NCBI GenBank assembly: GCA_905215055.1
Contig: CAJMOH010000030.1
Coordinates: forward strand, 1 to 35,581
Length of the DNA stretch: 35,581 nucleotides
Direction of reading: 5' to 3'
From: an uncultured bacterium
GTDB taxonomy: Bacteria; Bacillota; Clostridia; Oscillospirales; Acutalibacteraceae
Position 1 is the stretch's first letter. Every line of letters starts with the position of its first letter. The notes beneath the pieces were generated by a model. That model was not told where the DNA came from. It saw nothing but the letters and a program-made list of their open reading frames with translations, and did no database searches. Below are positions 22,285 to 30,833 of the stretch, piece after piece. Both the position numbers and the translations under genes were made by a program.

Positions 22285-22863
22285 ATGCGTGAGCTATCTC
22301 TCAATGTGATGGACATCGCCCAAAATTCCATTTCCGCCGGGGCCTCTCTCATCACCATTGCCGTGGTGGAGGACCAGCGGGCGGACACCCTCTCCATTTC
22401 GGTGGAGGACAATGGTAAGGGCATGTCCCCAGAAACCGTCCAAAGGGTGATCGACCCCTTTTACACCACCCGCACCACCCGCAGCGTGGGCCTGGGTGTT
22501 CCCCTCTTTAAAATGGAGGCAGAGATGACAGGAGGCAGCTTTCACATCGATTCTCAGCTGGGGGTGGGGACCACCCTTACCGCTGTGTTCAAGCCCTCCA
22601 GTGTGGACATGATTCCTCTGGGGGACATCAACGGCACGGTGCAGCTTTTAATCTCCTGCAATCCCGGCCTGGACTTTGTGTTCCGCCGGGAGCTTTGTAC
22701 GCTGGAGGGGGAGCGGCGGGAATTTCAGCTGGAAACCGCCGAGCTGCGGCAGGTGCTGGGGGAGGATGTACCCCTGGACACCCCGGACGTAGTGCTCTGG
22801 ATCAAGGACTACTTAAATGAGCAGACGGCGGCGCTTCTCCATCCAGAAACAGTTGAATCATAA
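22285..22863 (+). CDS. GHKL-type ATPase within the hydrogenase operon
   Basis: The 192-residue protein begins MRELSLNVMDIAQNSISAGA, which carries the N-box asparagine. It continues with the G1 box VEDNGKGMS, G2 box TRSVGLGVPLFKME and a GVGTTLTAVF strand. It is thus a histidine-kinase-like ATPase without any phospho-acceptor or sensor domain, followed by a separate C-terminal region of about 85 residues that I do not recognise (LGDINGTVQLLISCNPGLDFVF...). Genes of this kind lie between hydC and hydB in many Clostridia; their role is unknown. The ribosome site is weak (GGAAG close to the ATG), so it may be translated at a lower level than its neighbours, or by coupling. Confidence 0.85.
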   Translation: MRELSLNVMDIAQNSISAGASLITIAVVEDQRADTLSISVEDNGKGMSPETVQRVIDPFYTTRTTRSVGLGVPLFKMEAEMTGGSFHIDSQLGVGTTLTAVFKPSSVDMIPLGDINGTVQLLISCNPGLDFVFRRELCTLEGERREFQLETAELRQVLGEDVPLDTPDVVLWIKDYLNEQTAALLHPETVES

Positions 22864-22913
22864 AAAGCCGCAGCCGCGGCATCCAATTTCCCATGGAAAG
22901 GAATGGTCAGTAG

Positions 22914-23294
22914 ATGAAATCGTTAGCGGAACTTCAGGCAATCCGTGATAAGACCCGGGCTTCTGTCACCCTGCGCGAAAACGCCGAGGCTGGCACCCGT
23001 GTAATGGTGGGCATGGCCACCTGCGGTATCGCCGCGGGCGCCCGTCCTGTGCTGAACGCTTTTGTGGAGGAGGTTGCCAAGCGGGGCCTCCAGGACGTGA
23101 TGGTTACACAGACAGGCTGTATTGGCATCTGCCAGTACGAGCCTGTGGTAGAGGTGGTCACTCCCGGTCATGAGAAAGTGACCTATGTGAAAATGACCCC
23201 CGAAAAGGCCGTAAGAGTTGTGAACGACCACCTTGTGAACGGCAATGTGGTATCGGAGTACACCATTGGAGCCAATGCCATCGGAGCCAAATAA
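22914..23294 (+). CDS. Small thioredoxin-like [2Fe-2S] ferredoxin-domain protein
   Basis: This 126-residue protein resembles the C-terminal ferredoxin half of NuoE. It has C37 in MATCGIAAGA and C69/C73 in TGCIGICQYEP. The position of the fourth cluster cysteine seems to be occupied by Ala, although this ATCGIAAGAR form is, to my knowledge, usual for the subgroup. It is encoded 15 bases before hydB, whose own N-terminus carries a similar domain, and could serve as an extra electron-transfer or assembly subunit. A small GCCGC/GCGGC hairpin lies in the 50-base gap before it. Confidence 0.85.
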   Translation: MKSLAELQAIRDKTRASVTLRENAEAGTRVMVGMATCGIAAGARPVLNAFVEEVAKRGLQDVMVTQTGCIGICQYEPVVEVVTPGHEKVTYVKMTPEKAVRVVNDHLVNGNVVSEYTIGANAIGAK

Positions 23295-23309
23295 GGAGGA
23301 GGGAAAAGA

Positions 23310-25100
23310 ATGTTTCGTTCAAACGTGCTGGTTTGCGGAGGTACGGGATGTACTTCCTCCAACAGTGAGCAGATTATTGAAAAGCTGAAGGAAGAAATTA
23401 AGGCCCAGGGCCTTGAGAAAGAAGTCAACGTTATCCGCACCGGTTGCTTCGGCCTGTGCGCGCTGGGACCCATTATGGTGGTGTATCCCGAGGGCGCGTT
23501 TTACAGCCGCGTCACCGTGGAGGACGTGCCGGAAATCGTTTCCGAGCACCTGCTCAAAGGCCGTATTGTCAAGCGTCTGCTGTACCAGGAGACCGTGGTG
23601 GACGACAATACCACCAAGTCTCTGAATGAGACCACCTTCTACGCCAAGCAGATGCGTATTGCCCTGCGCAACTGCGGCGTGATCAACCCCGAGAACATCG
23701 ACGAGTACATTGCTCAGGACGGCTATGCCGCTCTCGGCAAGGTGCTTACCGAGATGACCCCCCAGGAAGTGATTGACCTGGTGCTGGCCTCCGGCCTGCG
23801 GGGCCGCGGCGGCGCCGGTTTCCCCACCGGCCGCAAGTGGCAGTTTGCCGCCAACTCCAAGGCGGAACAGAAGTACGCCTGCTGCAATGCCGACGAAGGC
23901 GACCCCGGCGCGTTCATGGACCGTTCCGTGCTGGAGGGCGACCCTCACAGCGTGCTGGAGGCCATGGCCATTGCCGGCTATGCCATCGGCGCCAACCAGG
24001 GCTACATCTATATCCGTGCCGAGTATCCCATCGCTGTCAAGCGCTTGCAGATTGCCATTGAGCAGGCCCGGGAGTACGGCCTGCTGGGCAAGAACATCTT
24101 TGACTCTGGCTTTGACTTTGACATTGACATCCGTCTGGGCGCCGGCGCCTTCGTCTGCGGCGAGGAAACCGCGCTGATGACCTCCATCGAGGGCAAGCGG
24201 GGCGAGCCTCGTGTCCGTCCTCCCTTCCCGGCTGTCAAGGGTCTGTTTGGGGTACCCACCGTTTTGAACAACGTGGAGACCTACGCCAACATTCCTCAGA
24301 TCATCCTCAAGGGCGCTGACTGGTTCCGCTCCATCGGCACCGAGAAATCCCCCGGCACCAAGGTCTTTGCCCTGGGCGGCAAGATCACCAACACCGGTCT
24401 GGTGGAGGTTCCCATGGGCACCACTCTGCGGGAGGTTGTGGAGGAAATCGGCGGCGGCGTGCCTGGCGGCCATACCTTTAAGGCCGCTCAGACCGGCGGT
24501 CCTTCCGGCGGCTGCATCCCTGCCAAGCTCATCGATACCCCCATTGATTACGATAACCTGATCGCCATCGGCTCCATGATGGGCTCCGGCGGCCTGATTG
24601 TTATGGACGAGACCACCTGCATGGTGGACATCGCCAAGTTCTTCCTGGAGTTCACCGTGGACGAGTCCTGCGGCAAATGTACCCCCTGCCGCGTGGGTAC
24701 CAAGCGTCTGCTGGAGATCCTGAACAAGATCACCTCTGGCAACGGCACCCTGGAGGACATCGACAAGATGGAGGAGCTGTGCTACTACATCAAGGAGAAT
24801 TCCCTGTGCGGCTTGGGCCAGACCGCGCCCAACCCTGTGCTTTCCACACTCAAATATTACCGGGATGAGTACGAGGCTCATGTGGTGGAGCACCGCTGCC
24901 CCGCCGGGGCCTGCAAAGCCCTCACCAATTACTCCATTGTGGCAGACAAGTGCAAGGGCTGCACCCTGTGCGCCCGCAACTGTCCTGTGGGCGCCATCTC
25001 CGGCTCCGTCAAGCAGCCCCATGTGATTGACACCACCAAGTGCATCAAGTGCGGCGTCTGCATGGAGAAGTGTAAGTTTGGCGCTGTGGTGAGAAAATAA
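23310..25100 (+). CDS. hydB: NADH-dependent [FeFe]-hydrogenase subunit HydB (NuoF-like, flavoprotein)
   Basis: HydB binds NAD(H) and FMN and passes electrons between NADH, ferredoxin and the hydrogenase subunit. The 596-residue protein has an N-terminal thioredoxin-like [2Fe-2S] domain (C9, C14, C46, C50). The NuoF core follows, with the NADH loop GLRGRGGAGFPTGRKW near 163-178, the FMN region ACCNADEGDPGAF and an SLBB domain. The [4Fe-4S] motif ESCGKCTPCRVGTKR comes next, and a C-terminal two-cluster ferredoxin (CKGCTLCARNCP and CIKCGVCMEKC) ends the protein. This complete layout is that of electron-bifurcating trimeric enzymes. It lies 15 bases after the small ferredoxin gene and 17 bases before hydA. 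Confidence 0.95.
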   Translation: MFRSNVLVCGGTGCTSSNSEQIIEKLKEEIKAQGLEKEVNVIRTGCFGLCALGPIMVVYPEGAFYSRVTVEDVPEIVSEHLLKGRIVKRLLYQETVVDDNTTKSLNETTFYAKQMRIALRNCGVINPENIDEYIAQDGYAALGKVLTEMTPQEVIDLVLASGLRGRGGAGFPTGRKWQFAANSKAEQKYACCNADEGDPGAFMDRSVLEGDPHSVLEAMAIAGYAIGANQGYIYIRAEYPIAVKRLQIAIEQAREYGLLGKNIFDSGFDFDIDIRLGAGAFVCGEETALMTSIEGKRGEPRVRPPFPAVKGLFGVPTVLNNVETYANIPQIILKGADWFRSIGTEKSPGTKVFALGGKITNTGLVEVPMGTTLREVVEEIGGGVPGGHTFKAAQTGGPSGGCIPAKLIDTPIDYDNLIAIGSMMGSGGLIVMDETTCMVDIAKFFLEFTVDESCGKCTPCRVGTKRLLEILNKITSGNGTLEDIDKMEELCYYIKENSLCGLGQTAPNPVLSTLKYYRDEYEAHVVEHRCPAGACKALTNYSIVADKCKGCTLCARNCPVGAISGSVKQPHVIDTTKCIKCGVCMEKCKFGAVVRK

Positions 25101-25117
25101 GAAAGGAGTGTGCGAAC

Positions 25118-26854
25118 ATGGAACAGGTCAATGTAAAGATCAACGGCATTTCCTATGAAGTGCCCGCGGATTCCACCATTCTGGAAGCCGCGCGCTATGC
25201 CGGTGTTGATATTCCCACCCTTTGCTACCTGAAGGACGTCAACCAGATCGGCGCCTGCCGTATGTGTATGGTTGAGGTGAAGGGCGCAAGGTCTCTGGTG
25301 GCCGCCTGCGTGTACCCTGTCAACGAGGGCATGGAGGTGTTCACCAACACACCCAAGGTCCAGGAGTCCCGCAAGATGACCCTGGAGCTGCTGCTTTCCG
25401 TCCATGACAAGAAATGTCTGTCCTGCGAGCGCAGCGGCAACTGCGAATTCCAGAAGCTGTGCAACGACATGGGCATTGAGGAGGAGAACCGCTTTGAGGG
25501 CGCTGTACCCGCAGGCAACAAGGATTTCTCCACCCTTTATCTGGAACGCAACAACGCCAAGTGCGTGCTTTGCCGCCGCTGCGTTGCCGCCTGCCAGAAC
25601 CAGCATGTGTCCGTCATCGGCGCCAACAACCGCGGCTTTGACACCGAGATTGGCTGCGCCTTTGAGAACCCTCTCAGCAACGTGGCCTGCGTGGCCTGCG
25701 GCCAGTGTATTGTCAGCTGTCCCACCGGTGCTTTGACGGAAAAGGACAACACCCAGGAGGTCATCGACGCCATCAACGACCCCTCCAAGGTCGTGATTGT
25801 GCAGACCGCTCCCGCCGTGCGGGCTGCCTTGGGCGAGGAATTCGGCCTGCCCATTGGCACCAACGTGGAGGGCAAGATGGTTGCCGCCCTGCGCCGCCTG
25901 GGCTTTGACAAGGTGTTCGACACCGACTTTGGCGCCGATATGACCATTATGGAGGAGGCCAGCGAGTTTATCCACCGTGTAAAGAACGGCGGCACTCTGC
26001 CCATGATTACCTCCTGCTCTCCCGGCTGGGTCAAGTTCTGCGAGCATTACTATCCCGACCTGCTGGACAACCTGTCCACCTGCAAGTCCCCCCAGAACAT
26101 GGCGGGCGCTCTCATCAAGACCTGGTATGCCCAGAAGGAGGGCATCGATCCCCGAGACATCGTCTCTGTCTCCGTCATGCCCTGCACGGCGAAGAAGTTT
26201 GAGATCACCCGGGACGACGAGAACGCCGCCGGACTGCCGGACGTGGACATCAGCATCACCACTCGTGAGCTGGCCCGCATGATTAAAAAGGCTCAGCTGA
26301 ACTTCAACCGCCTGCCCGAAGAGAAATTTGACGACGCCATGGGTGTTTCCACCGGCGCTGCCGTGATTTTCGGCGCCACTGGCGGCGTGATGGAGGCGGC
26401 TCTGCGTACCGCCGCTGACCTGCTCACCGGCGAGAGCCAGGACTCCATTGAGTATACGGAAATCCGCGGCACCGAGGGCTTTAAGGAGGCCGTCTACAAG
26501 GTGGCCGGCATGGACGTGAAGGTGGCGGTTGTCAGCGGCCTGTCCAACGCCGACGCCCTGCTGAAGAAGGTCCGCGCCGGCGAGGCTGACTATCAGTTTA
26601 TCGAGGTCATGTGCTGCCCCGGCGGCTGTGTCAACGGCGGCGGCCAGCCCATCCAAAGCTCCACCAATCACAGCTTCTACGACATCAAGAAGCTGCGCGC
26701 CCAGGCCCTGTATGACCAGGATAAGAGCATGCCTCTTCGCAAGAGCCATCTGAATCCTGTTCTGAAGAAGTGCTACGAGGAGTTCCTGGGAGAGCCCGGC
26801 GGCCACAAGGCTCATGAGATTCTCCACACCTCCTATGTGAAGCGCGGCTATTAA
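25118..26854 (+). CDS. hydA: NADH-dependent [FeFe]-hydrogenase catalytic subunit HydA
   Basis: HydA makes or uses H2 at the H-cluster, probably coupled through HydB to NADH and reduced ferredoxin. Clusters along the 578 residues are [2Fe-2S] (C36, C47, C50, C64), a His-Cys3 [4Fe-4S] (H96, C100, C103, C109), and two [4Fe-4S] sites (C149, C152, C155, C159; C191, C194, C197, C201). The H-domain motifs are L1 TSCSPGW (298-304), L2 MPCTAKKFE (354-362) and L3 EVMCCPGGCVNGGGQ (496-510). A small hydrogenase subunit-like tail ends AHEILHTSY. L1 has Ser after the first Cys, which I recall as usual for this NADH-linked group. A terminator follows at 26880. Confidence 0.96.
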   Translation: MEQVNVKINGISYEVPADSTILEAARYAGVDIPTLCYLKDVNQIGACRMCMVEVKGARSLVAACVYPVNEGMEVFTNTPKVQESRKMTLELLLSVHDKKCLSCERSGNCEFQKLCNDMGIEEENRFEGAVPAGNKDFSTLYLERNNAKCVLCRRCVAACQNQHVSVIGANNRGFDTEIGCAFENPLSNVACVACGQCIVSCPTGALTEKDNTQEVIDAINDPSKVVIVQTAPAVRAALGEEFGLPIGTNVEGKMVAALRRLGFDKVFDTDFGADMTIMEEASEFIHRVKNGGTLPMITSCSPGWVKFCEHYYPDLLDNLSTCKSPQNMAGALIKTWYAQKEGIDPRDIVSVSVMPCTAKKFEITRDDENAAGLPDVDISITTRELARMIKKAQLNFNRLPEEKFDDAMGVSTGAAVIFGATGGVMEAALRTAADLLTGESQDSIEYTEIRGTEGFKEAVYKVAGMDVKVAVVSGLSNADALLKKVRAGEADYQFIEVMCCPGGCVNGGGQPIQSSTNHSFYDIKKLRAQALYDQDKSMPLRKSHLNPVLKKCYEEFLGEPGGHKAHEILHTSYVKRGY

Positions 26855-26879
26855 TCTGATCTGATACGCTGTTTTCAAG

Positions 26880-26914
26880 AAAGGCGTGCTGGGATTTTCC
26901 CCGGCACGCCTTTT
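26880..26914 (+). terminator. Terminator of the hydrogenase operon
   Basis: AAAGGCGTGCTGGG and CCCGGCACGCCTTT pair over 14 bases (one G-T) with loop ATTTTC, followed by TTTTC. The promoter of the next operon starts only 5 bases later. Confidence 0.9.
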
Positions 26915-26918
26915 CTGG

Positions 26919-26948
26919 TTGCGCGGGTGCCTCTCCCTGGTGTATAAT
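26919..26948 (+). promoter_or_regulatory. Promoter of the ydcF-pyrimidine operon
   Basis: TTGCGC (26919-26924) and a perfect TATAAT (26943-26948) are 18 bases apart. The start would be near 26955. No PyrR-binding attenuator is visible between it and the pyr genes. Confidence 0.7.
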
Positions 26949-26967
26949 AGGCACCACAAGGGGATTT

Positions 26968-27003
26968 ATGAAAAAGCGCGAAGGGAATGAAAAAAGAATA
27001 TGA
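26968..27003 (+). CDS. Possible 11-codon leader peptide before the ydcF-like gene
   Basis: An ATG at 26968 after AAGGGG opens the frame MKKREGNEKRI, whose TGA (27001-27003) overlaps the ATG of the YdcF-like gene (27000-27002). The downstream gene has a poor ribosome site of its own (AAAAAAGAAT), so translational coupling through this short frame is plausible. At 11 codons, chance is a real alternative. Confidence 0.35.
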   Translation: MKKREGNEKRI

Positions 27004-27773
27004 AGCGTGTTCGGTTGATTTTCCGGATAGCCGGCTGCGTTCTCTGTGGGGCGGGCTGTGTATTTTTTCTGCTGCCGCTGCTGCGGCAGGGCTTTGGCTT
27101 GGGAGCCGCGTTCGGCGAGTGCGTCTGCTTGCTGGGGCTGTTGATTTTGCTGTTTTACGGAAAGCTTTCCCGGCAGGGAGGCTGGAAAAAGGCCGCGGCC
27201 CGGCTGGCGGCGTCCTTTTACTGCGTCGGGCTGGCCTGGGCGCTGTACCTGACGGCGCTGATGTTTTCCGCTGTGTACAATACGCCGCCGGAAAATACCA
27301 ATGTTATTGTGCTGGGCGCCCGGGTGTACAGCGCAGAGCGCATGAGCCTCAGTCTTTCCAACCGGGTGGAGAGGGCTCTCAGCTATTTGGAGGAAAACCC
27401 AGAGTCTCTGTGCATTGTCACCGGAGGCCAGGGCAGGGATGAGCCTTGCCCAGAGGCCCTCACCCAGAAGAACGCCTTGCTGGCCCAGGGCATTTCCGAG
27501 GACAGAATTTTTGTGGAGGACCAGTCCAGCAACACCCGGGAAAACTTGAGGTTCGCCAAGGAAATCGTGGAGGAGCAGGGGTTGGGAGAAGAGGTTGCCA
27601 TTGTCACCCAGGGCTTTCACATGTACCGGGCCTTGCAGCTGGCAAAGGCGGCTGGGTTTACCCCTTACAGTCTGGTGGCGGAAACAGACCCCCTGCTGTT
27701 TCCGGAATATTACGGCCGTGAGCTGCTTTCCCTGACCAAATGGCAGGTGGAGCATCGCATACTGGATGAATGA
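27000..27773 (+). CDS. YdcF/SanA-like DUF218 membrane protein
   Basis: The 257-residue protein has three hydrophobic segments (about 7-29, 38-55 and 70-92). An outside- or membrane-facing DUF218 domain follows, with the family motifs VIVLGARV, IVTGGQG, EDQSSNTRENLRFAKEI and VTQGFHMYRA. The family includes ElyC, SanA and YdcF, linked to envelope integrity, but the reaction is unknown. The start has no strong ribosome site and may rely on the short upstream frame. pyrC follows 13 bases after its stop, so it probably shares a transcript with the pyrimidine genes. Confidence 0.85.
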   Translation: MKRVRLIFRIAGCVLCGAGCVFFLLPLLRQGFGLGAAFGECVCLLGLLILLFYGKLSRQGGWKKAAARLAASFYCVGLAWALYLTALMFSAVYNTPPENTNVIVLGARVYSAERMSLSLSNRVERALSYLEENPESLCIVTGGQGRDEPCPEALTQKNALLAQGISEDRIFVEDQSSNTRENLRFAKEIVEEQGLGEEVAIVTQGFHMYRALQLAKAAGFTPYSLVAETDPLLFPEYYGRELLSLTKWQVEHRILDE

Positions 27774-27786
27774 AAGGAGCATGGCA

Positions 27787-29052
27787 ATGCGCTTGCTGAT
27801 TCAAAACGCCCGAATCGTCGACCCCTCTCAAAATCTGGACCAGGGGGGAGACCTTCTGCTGGAAGAGGGGAGGATAGCCCAGATCGGGCGGGAGCTTTCT
27901 CAGGAGGGCGCCCAGGTGATCGACGCCAGAGGCCTGGTGGCTGCTCCGGGCCTGGTGGATATGCACGTTCACCTGCGGGACCCTGGCTTGACCTATAAGG
28001 AGGACCTGTACTCTGGCTGCCATGCCGCCGCCGCGGGAGGCGTGACCAGCCTGCTGGCCATGCCCAACACCAAGCCGGCCATGGATTCCCCCGAAACGGT
28101 CCGGGACCTTTTAAAGCGCGCTCAAACCGCCGGCGCGGCTGTGTACACCGCCGCCTGTGTCACCAAGGACCTGGGGGGCGAGGAGCTGACAGATTTGAAG
28201 GCCTTGAAGGAGGCGGGCGCCATTGCCCTCAGTGACGACGGACGGCCTGTGGTGAACACCCGCCGTCTGCTGGAGGCGCTGGAGCAGGCCCCCGCTTTGG
28301 GCCTGGTGGTCACCGCTCATTGTGAGGATCTCTATCTGGCCGCGGGGGGGCTGATGAACGAGGGGGAGGTTTCCCGGCGGCTGGGGGTGCCGGGGATTCC
28401 CGCCGCCGCCGAGGACTGCGGCACCGCCCGGGAGATTGCCGCGGCGGCTTCCATCGGCGCGCCTATTCACATTTGCCATGTGAGCACCAAGGGCTCTGTG
28501 GAGCTGATCCGGGACGCCAAGGCCCGGGGAGTGAGGGTCACCGCAGAAACCTGCCCCCACTACCTGCTGCTTACGGACAAGGCCCTGGAGTCCAAGGACG
28601 CGGATTACCGCATGAACCCGCCCCTGCGCGGAGAGGAGGACCGGCTGGCGCTGATCCAAGCCTTGAAGGATGGCACCATCGACGCCATTTCTACGGACCA
28701 CGCGCCCCATTCCCCGGAGGAGAAGGGGGACTTTCTCAAGGCTCCCAACGGCTCTATCGGCATGGAGACGTCTTTGGCCGCTACCCTCACCGCCCTGAAG
28801 GGAGTGTTGACTCTGCCGGAAATTCTGGCGAAGATGAGCTGGAATCCAGCCCGCATCCTGAATATTCCTGCCGGAACTCTGCGGACAGGGGCCAACGCCG
28901 ACGTGGTGTTGTTCGATCCGGAGAAGAAGTGGCTGGTGGACCCGGAGAGGCTCCACGGCAAGAGCAAAAACACCCCCTTCAAGGGGATGACCCTCCAGGG
29001 GAAGGTGGCCATGACCATCTTCCGGGGCCGCGTCGTCTACGATGGCCACTGA
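27787..29052 (+). CDS. pyrC: Dihydroorotase (class I)
   Basis: Dihydroorotase closes carbamoyl-aspartate to dihydroorotate, the third step of UMP synthesis. The 421-residue amidohydrolase shows the metal motif DMHVHLRDPG (H60, H62), AMPNTKP and CHVSTKGS. The catalytic Asp lies in ISTDHAPHSPEEKG. Of the possible starts, the ATG at 27787 sits 7 bases after AGGAG and gives MRLLIQNARIVDP; the earlier ATGs at 27766 and 27781 are too close to or overlap the ribosome site. Carbamoyl-phosphate synthase and pyrB are absent, so the pathway is split around the genome. pyrF begins 55 bases later. Confidence 0.95.
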   Translation: MRLLIQNARIVDPSQNLDQGGDLLLEEGRIAQIGRELSQEGAQVIDARGLVAAPGLVDMHVHLRDPGLTYKEDLYSGCHAAAAGGVTSLLAMPNTKPAMDSPETVRDLLKRAQTAGAAVYTAACVTKDLGGEELTDLKALKEAGAIALSDDGRPVVNTRRLLEALEQAPALGLVVTAHCEDLYLAAGGLMNEGEVSRRLGVPGIPAAAEDCGTAREIAAAASIGAPIHICHVSTKGSVELIRDAKARGVRVTAETCPHYLLLTDKALESKDADYRMNPPLRGEEDRLALIQALKDGTIDAISTDHAPHSPEEKGDFLKAPNGSIGMETSLAATLTALKGVLTLPEILAKMSWNPARILNIPAGTLRTGANADVVLFDPEKKWLVDPERLHGKSKNTPFKGMTLQGKVAMTIFRGRVVYDGH

Positions 29053-29107
29053 CATCGCAAAAACGGGGAGACCCCCGGGAAATATTCATAAGGGAGAGAA
29101 TGATTTT

Positions 29108-30043
29108 ATGTCCATGGATAAACTGATCGAGAAGATCGTGGAGAAACAGAATCCCACCGTGGCCGGCTTGGACCCCAAACTGGCCTACATTCCAGAGCAC
29201 ATCCGCAGCGCAAGCTACGAGAAGTACGGCAAGACCCTGGAGGGCGCGGCGGACGCCCTGCTCCAGTTCAATAAGGGACTGATCGACGCCCTGTGCGATA
29301 TTGTCCCCGCAGTAAAGCCCCAGGCCGCTTACTATGAGATGTACGGCTGGCAGGGCGTGAAGGCTCTCGCGGAGACCATCGCCTATGCTGGGAGCAAGGG
29401 CATGTTTGTCATCACCGACGGCAAGCGCAACGATATTGGCGCCACCATGACTGCCTACGCCGCCGCTCATCTGGGAACCACTCCTGTGGAGGAGGAGAGC
29501 TTCGAGGCATTTGGCGCGGATGCTCTTACCGTCAACGGGTATCTGGGTACCGACGGCATCCAGCCCCTGGTGGATGTGTGCCAGAAGGGAGACAAGGGCA
29601 TCTTTGTGCTGGTAAAAACCTCCAATCCCTCCTCTGGGGAATTGCAGGATCGCCCCTTGGCGGATGGAAATACTGTCTATCGGGCTATGGGCGCCATGTG
29701 CGAGGCCTGGGGAGAAAAGCTCCCCGGCAGGTACGGCTATTCCGGCGTGGGGGCTGTGGTGGGCGCCACCTATCCCGCTCAGCTGGAGGAGCTGCGGGCC
29801 GCTATGCCTCACACGTTCTTCCTGGTGCCGGGCTACGGCGCACAGGGCGGCGCTGCTGACGATGTGGCCCCCGGCTTTGACAAGAACGGCCTGGGCGCTA
29901 TTGTCAACTCCTCCCGGGGCATCATGTGCGCCTGTCAGAAGGAGGGCGTGGACGGCCAGGAGTACGCCGCTGCCGCCCGCCGGGAAGCTCTCCGCATGCG
30001 GGATGAGATTGTGGGGCGTGTCGGCCCGATCAAGCTGCCCTGA
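29108..30043 (+). CDS. pyrF: Orotidine 5'-phosphate decarboxylase, type 2
   Basis: PyrF decarboxylates OMP to UMP, the last step of the pathway. At 311 residues it belongs to the longer type 2 family. It contains the catalytic DGKRNDIGAT block (K106 with the surrounding Asp residues), preceded by VAGLDPKL near the start and followed by KTSNPSSGELQD and VPGYGAQGG. The ATG at 29108 follows AGGGAGAG; a second ATG at 29114 is possible. It lies between pyrC and pyrK, in a pyrC-F-K-D order that is common in Firmicutes. No pyrE is present in the window. Confidence 0.95.
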   Translation: MSMDKLIEKIVEKQNPTVAGLDPKLAYIPEHIRSASYEKYGKTLEGAADALLQFNKGLIDALCDIVPAVKPQAAYYEMYGWQGVKALAETIAYAGSKGMFVITDGKRNDIGATMTAYAAAHLGTTPVEEESFEAFGADALTVNGYLGTDGIQPLVDVCQKGDKGIFVLVKTSNPSSGELQDRPLADGNTVYRAMGAMCEAWGEKLPGRYGYSGVGAVVGATYPAQLEELRAAMPHTFFLVPGYGAQGGAADDVAPGFDKNGLGAIVNSSRGIMCACQKEGVDGQEYAAAARREALRMRDEIVGRVGPIKLP

Positions 30044-30061
30044 GAAGAGAGGAGAGAGACC

Positions 30062-30820
30062 ATGAAATACGATTCCAAGCCCTGCAAGCTGCTCTCTGCC
30101 CGGCAGCTCACCGGGGATGTGTTCGACTTTGTGCTGGAAGTCCCTGCCCTGGCGGCTGCGGCCCAGCCGGGCCAGTTCGCCCAAATCCGGGTGCCGGGTC
30201 ACACCTTGCGCCGGCCCATCTCCATCTGCGGCATTGACAAAGCCGCCGGCACCCTGCGTTTTGTGTTCCAAATTCGGGGCGAGGGTACGGCAGAGCTGGC
30301 CCAGTTCCAGCCCGGCAGCAACATTGAAATTCTGGCCCCCCTGGGCAACGGTTTCCCCATCGATCCAGCAAAGCGCACTCTGCTGGTGGGCGGCGGCATT
30401 GGCGTGCCGCCCCTGCTGGGGGTCGCCGCCCAGCTGGGAGAAAAGGCCGCCGCTGTGCTTGGCTTCCGCAGCAGGGACGCGGTGATTCTGGAGGAGGACT
30501 TCCAGGCCGCTGGCGCCAAGACTCTTATTGCCACAGATGACGGCTCCTACGGTTACCACGGCTTGGTTACCGGCTTGTGCCAGGACCAGGATTTCGACTG
30601 CGTTATGGCCTGCGGCCCGGCCCCCATGCTGAAGGCTGTCGCCGCCCTGGCCCAAGAGCGAGACGTGCCCTGCTATGTCTCCCTGGAGGAGCGCATGGCC
30701 TGCGGCATCGGAGCCTGTTTGGGCTGCGCCGTGGCTCTCTACAACGAGGACGGCGCCCGGTATTTTGGCCATGTGTGCAAGGACGGCCCGGTGTTTGATT
30801 TCCGCCGGGTGGCGTGGTAA
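30062..30820 (+). CDS. pyrK: Dihydroorotate dehydrogenase electron-transfer subunit
   Basis: PyrK is the FAD and [2Fe-2S] subunit that lets class 1B dihydroorotate dehydrogenase hand its electrons to NAD+. The 252-residue protein has the FAD-binding RRPISICGID (50-59), the NAD-binding GGGIGVPPLLG (110-120) and the cluster cysteines C214, C219, C222 and C239. The last are in ACGIGACLGC and FGHVC. The ATG follows GGAGAGAG. It lies 18 bases after pyrF and 13 bases before pyrD, and the pairing with pyrD decides the assignment over other ferredoxin-reductase relatives. Confidence 0.95.
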   Translation: MKYDSKPCKLLSARQLTGDVFDFVLEVPALAAAAQPGQFAQIRVPGHTLRRPISICGIDKAAGTLRFVFQIRGEGTAELAQFQPGSNIEILAPLGNGFPIDPAKRTLLVGGGIGVPPLLGVAAQLGEKAAAVLGFRSRDAVILEEDFQAAGAKTLIATDDGSYGYHGLVTGLCQDQDFDCVMACGPAPMLKAVAALAQERDVPCYVSLEERMACGIGACLGCAVALYNEDGARYFGHVCKDGPVFDFRRVAW

Positions 30821-30833
30821 AGGAGGGAGAACA

